64,000 bases of DNA from Burkholderiaceae bacterium. Its GTDB lineage: Bacteria; Pseudomonadota; Gammaproteobacteria; Burkholderiales; Burkholderiaceae_C. Where the stretch lies: NCBI GenBank assembly GCA_024235915.1, contig JACKLO010000010.1, positions 310,001 through 374,000 on the forward strand, read 5' to 3'. Below the pieces are notes generated by a model. The model ran no database searches. It had not been told where the DNA came from and saw only the letters and a program-made list of their open reading frames with translations. Position numbers and translations under genes: made by a program. Shown in pieces: positions 56,583 through 64,000 of the stretch. The number at the start of each line of letters is the position of its first letter. The first letter of the stretch is position 1.

Positions 56583-58838
56583 GTGGCCCATGCTCTCGTG
56601 CTCAGCAGCACCGTCAGCCTCCTCGTCGGGCTGGCGCTGCTGTTGGCTTGGCGGCGCGAACCCGCCCTGCGTTTCCCGCTTCACCTGGGCGCTGCCTTTC
56701 TCTGGCAGGCCGCCGCGCCCTTGGGATTCGCGCTCTGGCGCTCGCCCGTGCAGGCGGTGCACCTGGCCGGCCTGGCGTTGCTGCTGGTGTCGGGGGCGGC
56801 GGCGCTGACGTCGCTGGTGATGGGCTGTGCCGGCCTGGCCGGCCGCGACCTGGGGCGCATGGGCCGCTGGCTGTTTCTGGGCCTGCTGGTCGGGCTGGGG
56901 GCCTTGCTGGGGCGCGGTGTGCACCTGCCGATGCTGGCGTCGGCCCTGCTGCACGTGGTGGCGGGCGCCTTGGCCACACGCTGGCTTTGGCATGGCGGGC
57001 TCACGGATCGCCTCGTCGGCCTGCTCATCGTGGCCCTGGGCGCGTCGCAGCTGATCACCGTCTTCGGCGGGTTGGCCACGGCCGAGTGGCAGGCCACCGT
57101 CACGGCAGTGGTGCGCCTGGCCCTGGGCCTTTGCCTGATCGACGCGGCCATGCGCCGCATTGCCCGCCGCGCGCAGTCGGCGCAGGAGCGGTTTGCGCGC
57201 CTGATCGAACGCTCGCACCAGGGCCTGGGCATCATGCGCGGCGAGACGGTGCTCTACATGAACCCGGCGGCCTGCCGCATCTATGGCGTGCGCGATGTCG
57301 GCGAGTTCGCGTCCCGCTGGCGGGATGCCACCATCCCGTCGAGCGACCGCGCCGCGGCGCGTGAACGTCACCGCCGGCTCATGAGCGGCGAAGCCGAGCA
57401 GGAGGATTGGGAGGCCGATCGCCAACGTGTGGACGGCACGCCGCTGCGCCTGCGCTTCTCGGCCTGGCGGGTGGACTGGGATGGTGAGCCGGCCGAGCAG
57501 ATCGTCATCAGCGACATCACCGGTGAACACAACGCGCTGCGCCAGCGGCTGCACCAGGCCACCCACGACGAACTCACCGGCCTGCCCAACCGCAGCGCGC
57601 TGCTGCAGCGCCTGCGCGAGCTGACGCCCCAAGGCCGGCCCTTTGCGCTGCTGGTGCTGGACATCGACCGATTCGCCCTCGTCAACGATGCGCACGGCCC
57701 GTCGGTCGGCGACGAGATGCTGCGTGCGCTGGCGCGGCGGCTGCAATCGCTGCGGCAACACACGACGGCCGTGAAGCGGCTGGGCGAGGACGAATTCGCC
57801 CTGCTCGTCGAGGCCGATGACCCGCAGGCGGCCGCCAGCGCACTGGTCGCTGCGTTGCGCGAAGCGCTGGCGCGGCCGCTGGCGGCGGCCGGCCAGGCGT
57901 TCCACGTCGACGTCTCCGTGGGCATCGCGCTGCACCCGCAGCACGCCACCGACCCGGAGCGGCTGCTGCGTGCCGCCACGGCCGCCATGCACGAGGCCAA
58001 GCGCGTGCCAGGCACGGCGGTGCAGTGGGCCGAGGAGCGCTTCGAGCGGGGTTCCGGCGCGTCGCTGGCAGCCGAACAGGCGCTGCGCAGCGGCATCGAG
58101 CGCGAGGAGTTCTTCCTCGTCTACCAGCCCAAGGTGGCGGCTGGAGATGGCCGCCTGTTGGGTTTCGAAGCCCTGGTGCGCTGGCAGCGTGGTGGGCAGA
58201 CGGTGTCACCGGCCGACTTCGTGCCGGCCGCGGAGCGCACCGGGCTGATCGGTGCGCTGGGTCGCCTGGTGCTGGGCCTGGCCTGCCGGCAGCAGGCGAA
58301 ATGGCGGGCTCAAGGGCGGCGGCTGCTGCCGGTGGCGGTGAACGTGTCGCGCTGGCAGTTGCACGATGGCGGCTTCGCCGCCGAGGTGCAACGGCAGCTG
58401 ACGGAACACGGGCTCTCGCCGGCCGACCTGATCGTCGAGATCACCGAAACCGCGGCCATGACCGACCTCGATGCCATCCGTGACCAGCTGCTGGCCCTGC
58501 ACCGCCTGGGCGTGCGCCTGTCGCTGGACGACTTCGGCAGCGGCCTGTCGTCGCTGACCACCCTGCGTGCGCTGCCGTTGGCCGAGGTCAAGCTCGACCG
58601 CGGCCTCGTCGAGCCCCTGCCGCTGGCCGACGCCAAGGCCGTGGTGCAGGCGGTGTGTGCGCTGGCCGCGGCGCTGAAACTGGGCGTGGTGGCCGAAGGG
58701 GTGGAAACCCCGGAGCAGGTGGCCGCGGCGTCGAGTTGCGGCTGTGCCGCGCTGCAGGGTTTCCTCTTTGCCCGGCCGCTGGATGCCGACGCCGCCGGGG
58801 GCTGGCTGGCGGCGGGCGGCATGCCGGCCGCGGCCTGA
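56583..58838 (+). CDS. Membrane GGDEF-EAL protein with PAS domain (predicted c-di-GMP phosphodiesterase)
   Basis: A 751-residue protein. The N-terminal about 190 residues hold seven or eight hydrophobic helices forming an unnamed sensor. A PAS domain (about 205-315) includes GETVLYMNPAACRIYGV. The GGDEF domain (about 320-480) has a degenerate site, LGEDEF in place of GGDEF, so cyclase activity is unlikely. The EAL domain (about 495-745) keeps EALVRW, VNVSRWQL, VEITET, DDFGSGLSSL, KLDRGL and AEGVET, so hydrolysis of c-di-GMP is expected. The start is GTG. The 214-base gap before it holds GC-rich inverted repeats but no clear promoter. Confidence 0.93.
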   Translation: MAHALVLSSTVSLLVGLALLLAWRREPALRFPLHLGAAFLWQAAAPLGFALWRSPVQAVHLAGLALLLVSGAAALTSLVMGCAGLAGRDLGRMGRWLFLGLLVGLGALLGRGVHLPMLASALLHVVAGALATRWLWHGGLTDRLVGLLIVALGASQLITVFGGLATAEWQATVTAVVRLALGLCLIDAAMRRIARRAQSAQERFARLIERSHQGLGIMRGETVLYMNPAACRIYGVRDVGEFASRWRDATIPSSDRAAARERHRRLMSGEAEQEDWEADRQRVDGTPLRLRFSAWRVDWDGEPAEQIVISDITGEHNALRQRLHQATHDELTGLPNRSALLQRLRELTPQGRPFALLVLDIDRFALVNDAHGPSVGDEMLRALARRLQSLRQHTTAVKRLGEDEFALLVEADDPQAAASALVAALREALARPLAAAGQAFHVDVSVGIALHPQHATDPERLLRAATAAMHEAKRVPGTAVQWAEERFERGSGASLAAEQALRSGIEREEFFLVYQPKVAAGDGRLLGFEALVRWQRGGQTVSPADFVPAAERTGLIGALGRLVLGLACRQQAKWRAQGRRLLPVAVNVSRWQLHDGGFAAEVQRQLTEHGLSPADLIVEITETAAMTDLDAIRDQLLALHRLGVRLSLDDFGSGLSSLTTLRALPLAEVKLDRGLVEPLPLADAKAVVQAVCALAAALKLGVVAEGVETPEQVAAASSCGCAALQGFLFARPLDADAAGGWLAAGGMPAAA

Positions 58839-58874
58839 GCCCGCACCGAACGGCGCGTTTGGCGCCGCCCGCGT

Positions 58875-59771
58875 TCAGCGGCTGACGGGCCGGCGCCGGC
58901 GCAGCCAGAGCGCCAGCGCGCCGCCGCCCAGCCCCAGCTGCCAGGGCGCCGGCTCCGGCACGGCGGTGGTGAAGCCGGCGTAGTCGAAGGCCAGGCCGGA
59001 GTCGTAGGCCCAGTCGCCCCAGTTCACCACGCCCAGCTCCAGTCGCACGTTGGCGGCGCTGGCGAAGGTGTAGCGGGATTGCATCCAACCGGTGTAGCCG
59101 CAGCCGGGCGCGTTGTCCTTCCAGCAGGTGCCGTTCGAGTAGCCCAGGGGCGCCCAGTCCACCGGGTCCTCGACCGTCTTGCTGGTGAATTCCCAGTCGT
59201 CGTAGCCTACCAGGCGCTCGTCGGGGTCGAAATCGGCCTTGTCCAGCACATCGCCGGGCACGACCTTGCCCGTGCTGGAATTGGTGGCCGCGGCGGCGAA
59301 CAGCCAGGCCACGACGGCGCCGTCGCCCGCGTCCACCAGGCGCGCCCAGGCGTAGTCATCGTAGCCCTTGCCGTCGGTGGAGACGAAGTTCAACCAGACC
59401 GACAGCGCGTCACCGGCGGCCGCGCTGAAAGGGTCGGACGTCCAGCGCGAGCCATTGGTCTCGACACCGCCGCCGCGGCTGTGGCCGTCGAGCAGGATCG
59501 GCGACGTGCCCAGCGCTTCCGACCCCGCCGTGGTCACGGCGCCGTAGTGGGCATTGCCGGTGGGCGACAGCCCGATGTCGCCCGTGGCCGGCAGCGTGGC
59601 GCAGACGCCGACGCAAGCGCCGGCACCGGCGCCTGGAGACACCTCGACGGCGTGCAGCGTCGGGCTGGCCAGCAGGGCCAGGACCGCCGTGGCGGCCCCG
59701 ATGTGGCGACGGCTGGTGGGCGGAGTGGCGGCCGATGCAGTGGGCGCGGTGACGGCGAGGTTGGCGTTCAT
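58875..59771 (-). CDS. PEP-CTERM surface protein
   Basis: Exported protein of 298 residues. The N-terminus is unusually long before the hydrophobic signal core (ATAVLALLASPTLHA, about 30-45). The body is predicted beta-rich with GNAHYGAVTTAGSEALG, WTSDPFSAAAGDALSVWLNF and two Cys-containing loops. The C-terminus is VPEPAPWQLGLGGGALALWL plus an Arg cluster, a complete PEP-CTERM tag. A choice-of-anchor-like or carbohydrate-binding-like fold is possible but not proven. It is located 97 bases downstream of the haloacid dehalogenase gene on the same strand. Confidence 0.85.
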   Translation of the reverse strand: MNANLAVTAPTASAATPPTSRRHIGAATAVLALLASPTLHAVEVSPGAGAGACVGVCATLPATGDIGLSPTGNAHYGAVTTAGSEALGTSPILLDGHSRGGGVETNGSRWTSDPFSAAAGDALSVWLNFVSTDGKGYDDYAWARLVDAGDGAVVAWLFAAAATNSSTGKVVPGDVLDKADFDPDERLVGYDDWEFTSKTVEDPVDWAPLGYSNGTCWKDNAPGCGYTGWMQSRYTFASAANVRLELGVVNWGDWAYDSGLAFDYAGFTTAVPEPAPWQLGLGGGALALWLRRRRPVSR

Positions 59772-59868
59772 GGTGGGTGGGATCCAGGTGATGACCCCCG
59801 GCACACGGCAAGCCCTGTGCCATCCCACCGCCCCTGGGAGCGGGGCGCGGCGCCGCCCTCAGGTTGGG

Positions 59869-62054
<2,186 letters not shown>

Positions 62055-62071
62055 ACCAGAAGGGAGACCGC

Positions 62072-62899
62072 TTGAAGTTCACCGACACCCTGGCCGCCGC
62101 CTCGCGGCGGCATGAATCGCTGTTGTGTGTCGGCCTGGACCCCGAGCCGTCCCGCTTCCCCGGCGCCTGGAAGGGCGATGCCGGACGCATCTTCGACTTC
62201 TGCGCCGGCATCGTTGATGCCACCAAGGACCTGGTCTGCGCCTTCAAGCCGCAGATCGCCTACTTTCACGCCCACCGGGCCGAAGATCAGCTCGAACGGC
62301 TGATGGCGCACATCCGCCGCGTCGCGCCCGGGGTGCCGGTGATCCTGGACGCCAAGCGCGGCGACATCGGCGCCACCGCCGAGCAGTACGCCCGCGAGGC
62401 CTTCCAGCGTTACCAGGCCGACGCGGTGACGCTGTCGCCGTTCATGGGCTTCGATTCCATCGAACCCTACCTGCGCTGGGACGGGAAGGGCGCCATCCTG
62501 CTCTGCCGCACCAGCAACCCGGGTGGCGACGACCTGCAGGCGCAGACGCTGCAGGGCGGCGAGAAGCTCTACGAGCGCATCGCGCGCCTGGCTGCGGGCG
62601 AATGGAACCGCGGCGGGCAGCTCGGTCTGGTGGTGGGCGCCACCTACCCGGCAGAGATCGCCCGCGTGCGTGAACTCGCGCCCACGCTGCCGCTGCTGAT
62701 CCCCGGCGTCGGTGCGCAAGGCGGCGATGCCGAGGCCACCGTGCAGGCCGGCCTGCGCCCGGGCGGTGCCATCGTCGTCAACTCCTCGCGCGCCGTGCTC
62801 TATGCCAGCGCCGGCGACGACTGGGCCGCTGCCGCCCGGCGCGCTGCCGATGCCACGCGCCGGCAGTTGGGCTCGGCGGCCTCCACCACCGCGGCCTGA
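62072..62899 (+). CDS. pyrF: Orotidine 5'-phosphate decarboxylase, long form
   Basis: Makes UMP from OMP in pyrimidine synthesis. At 275 residues it is the longer subfamily 2 form found in betaproteobacteria and actinobacteria. LLCVGLDPEPSRFP, FKPQIAYFHAH, ILDAKRGDIGATAEQYA with the Asp-x-Lys-x-x-Asp catalytic set, and PGVGAQGGD are visible. The start codon is TTG with a strong Shine-Dalgarno (AGGGAGACCGC); it is the only start consistent with that site. It is 17 bases after purB and two bases before the next gene. Confidence 0.96.
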   Translation: MKFTDTLAAASRRHESLLCVGLDPEPSRFPGAWKGDAGRIFDFCAGIVDATKDLVCAFKPQIAYFHAHRAEDQLERLMAHIRRVAPGVPVILDAKRGDIGATAEQYAREAFQRYQADAVTLSPFMGFDSIEPYLRWDGKGAILLCRTSNPGGDDLQAQTLQGGEKLYERIARLAAGEWNRGGQLGLVVGATYPAEIARVRELAPTLPLLIPGVGAQGGDAEATVQAGLRPGGAIVVNSSRAVLYASAGDDWAAAARRAADATRRQLGSAASTTAA

Positions 62900-62901
62900 T
62901 C

Positions 62902-64000
62902 ATGCGCCTCGTCGACGACCCGGTCGACGTTGTGGAGGACCCACCGTCGCTGCTGACGGCGGTGCTCAGGCCCGCGCGTGGTGATGCCACGGCCCGTCTG
63001 AGCCAGCTCACGCGGCGCCTGTCGGGGGTCTATCTGTGGGCCACGGCAGGGTCGCTGGTCTTCTTTGCCGTCGTCCTGTGGCTCAGCGCCACGCCCGACC
63101 GGCCCGACGGCCTGGTGCCGCTGGCCTGTCTGCTGGCCGGCGTGGTGGCGGGCCTGGCCGCGCTGGCCGTGCCGCGGGCACCCTTGCTGGCCCTGGCGGT
63201 CGGGCCCCTGGCGGCTGTGGTGGCCATTGGCGTGGCCGCCGCCGGCCTGGGCTGGGGTGCGCCTGCGCCGGGCCTGGGCTTCGTGGCGCTGCACGCCGCG
63301 CTGGCCATGGCGCTGGGCGGGCTGCGCGCCGGCCTGCCGGTGGCGGGCGCCGGCCTGCTGCTGGTCGGTACGCTCGCCGTTGGCCAGGCGCAGGGCTGGT
63401 TCAGCACCCTGCCCGGTGCGCGCTCGCTGAGCCTGGTCGTCACCGTGCAGCTGCTGCTCATCCTGATGGCCGCCGCCGGCGGGCGCATCGCAGCGCTGCT
63501 GATCCGCCGCGCCACCCTGGCCGCTGATGAGCGCGAGCAGCGCTTCCGCAGCCTGCTGCGCCTCTCGGCCGACGCCTACTGGGAACTCGACCCCACGCTG
63601 CGCCTGGTCGACCTGACGCTGGAACGGTCGGGTGCGCCGGTGAGCTCGGGGGCCGCCGCCGTGGGCGCCGTGCCCTGGGAACTGCCGAACTTCCTCTGCG
63701 ACCCCGAGGTGCTCGACAGCCTGCAGGCCGACGTCGGTGCGCGCCAGCCGCTGCGCGACGTGCCGGTGGCCTGGCAGGGCCGCAGCGGCCTGCGGCACTT
63801 CCTCATCAGCGGTGAGCCGCGCTTTGGCGCCGGTGGCGTCTTCCAGGGTTACTGGGGTGTGGCCCGCGACGTGACGCCCACGATGCAGGCGCAGCACGCG
63901 CTGTCGCGCACCGAGGCCCGCTACCACGACCTGTTCGTCTGCCTGCCCAACCCGCTGGTGCTGCACCGCGACGGGCGCGTGATCGACGCCAACCCGGCCG
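62902..64000 (+). CDS. PAS-containing membrane sensor protein, N-terminal part (cut by window end)
   Basis: The first 366 codons of a gene that runs past the window, open throughout. After a short cytoplasmic start (MRLVDDPVDVVEDPPSLLTA) there are about five hydrophobic helices (about 45-205). A PAS-like domain follows (about 212-325, starting EQRFRSLLRLSADAYWELD and ending YWGVARDVTP). A second PAS begins at about 335 (ARYHDLFVCLPNPLVLHRDG). The output domain lies outside the window and could be a histidine kinase or GGDEF. The ATG is two bases after the pyrF stop. Confidence 0.85.
   Translation, partial: MRLVDDPVDVVEDPPSLLTAVLRPARGDATARLSQLTRRLSGVYLWATAGSLVFFAVVLWLSATPDRPDGLVPLACLLAGVVAGLAALAVPRAPLLALAVGPLAAVVAIGVAAAGLGWGAPAPGLGFVALHAALAMALGGLRAGLPVAGAGLLLVGTLAVGQAQGWFSTLPGARSLSLVVTVQLLLILMAAAGGRIAALLIRRATLAADEREQRFRSLLRLSADAYWELDPTLRLVDLTLERSGAPVSSGAAAVGAVPWELPNFLCDPEVLDSLQADVGARQPLRDVPVAWQGRSGLRHFLISGEPRFGAGGVFQGYWGVARDVTPTMQAQHALSRTEARYHDLFVCLPNPLVLHRDGRVIDANPA

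Overview
The window is a continuous piece of a high-GC chromosome with betaproteobacterial gene content. It most likely comes from the order Burkholderiales, in the Rubrivivax/Leptothrix/Ideonella neighbourhood. Pointers are the long-form PyrF, the proteobacterial GshA type next to kup, the torF-glnK-amtB cluster, a DUF4148 protein, several PEP-CTERM surface proteins, PhoX, and dispersed short GC-rich repeats typical of this order. Coding density is high. No gap between genes exceeds 300 bases. I see no insertion sequence, prophage, CRISPR array, rRNA or origin, and only one tRNA.

Layout. 1-2.3 kb (minus): tonB-exbB-exbD and a TonB-dependent receptor cut by the window edge, behind a Fur-like site. 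2.5-6.2 kb: tgt, a PEP-CTERM protein, rlmJ and an OmpA-like protein. 6.4-9.4 kb: a membrane Ser/Thr kinase and an AbrB-type membrane protein. 9.4-13.3 kb: yiiM-like MOSC gene, pckG, a metallophosphoesterase and a universal stress protein. 13.4-16.4 kb: a TetR regulator, a small protein, an Hsp70-like protein and a UPF0149 protein. 16.6-21.6 kb: mmsA, an M28 lipoprotein peptidase, a DUF3237 protein and a diguanylate cyclase. 21.7-26.4 kb (minus): a substrate-binding protein, ATPase and permease ending in phoX. 26.4-27.2 kb: an SDR.

27.3-40.1 kb is the most unusual part. A 1,862-residue protein joins two lipase-like alpha/beta hydrolases to a CHAT (caspase-like) protease with an intact His/Cys pair. 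Upstream on the same strand are rlpA and a caspase-fold protein in which both catalytic residues are alanine. Diverging from these is a tightly overlapping three-gene operon: a P-loop protein, an ABC exporter, and an exported hydrolase whose reading frame runs antisense through a tRNA-Arg gene.

40.1-44.4 kb: comM, then torF-glnK-amtB behind a well-formed sigma-54 promoter and two NtrC-type sites, which is the nitrogen-limitation response. 44.5-46.8 kb: a DUF4394 protein with an ECF sigma factor and its RskA-like anti-sigma factor. 47-52.4 kb: a DUF4148 protein with a CusR/CopR-like box, gshA, kup and a 5'-nucleotidase lipoprotein. 52.4-56.4 kb: a secreted four-repeat Cys-rich protein, deoA and a PiT phosphate transporter. 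56.6-64 kb: a GGDEF-EAL protein, a PEP-CTERM protein, a haloacid dehalogenase, purB, pyrF, and a PAS-containing membrane sensor cut by the window end.

Three genes have the c-di-GMP-type or sensor architecture expected of environmental betaproteobacteria. Nutrient-scavenging genes (iron, nitrogen, phosphate, potassium, nucleotides) are the common theme of the remainder.
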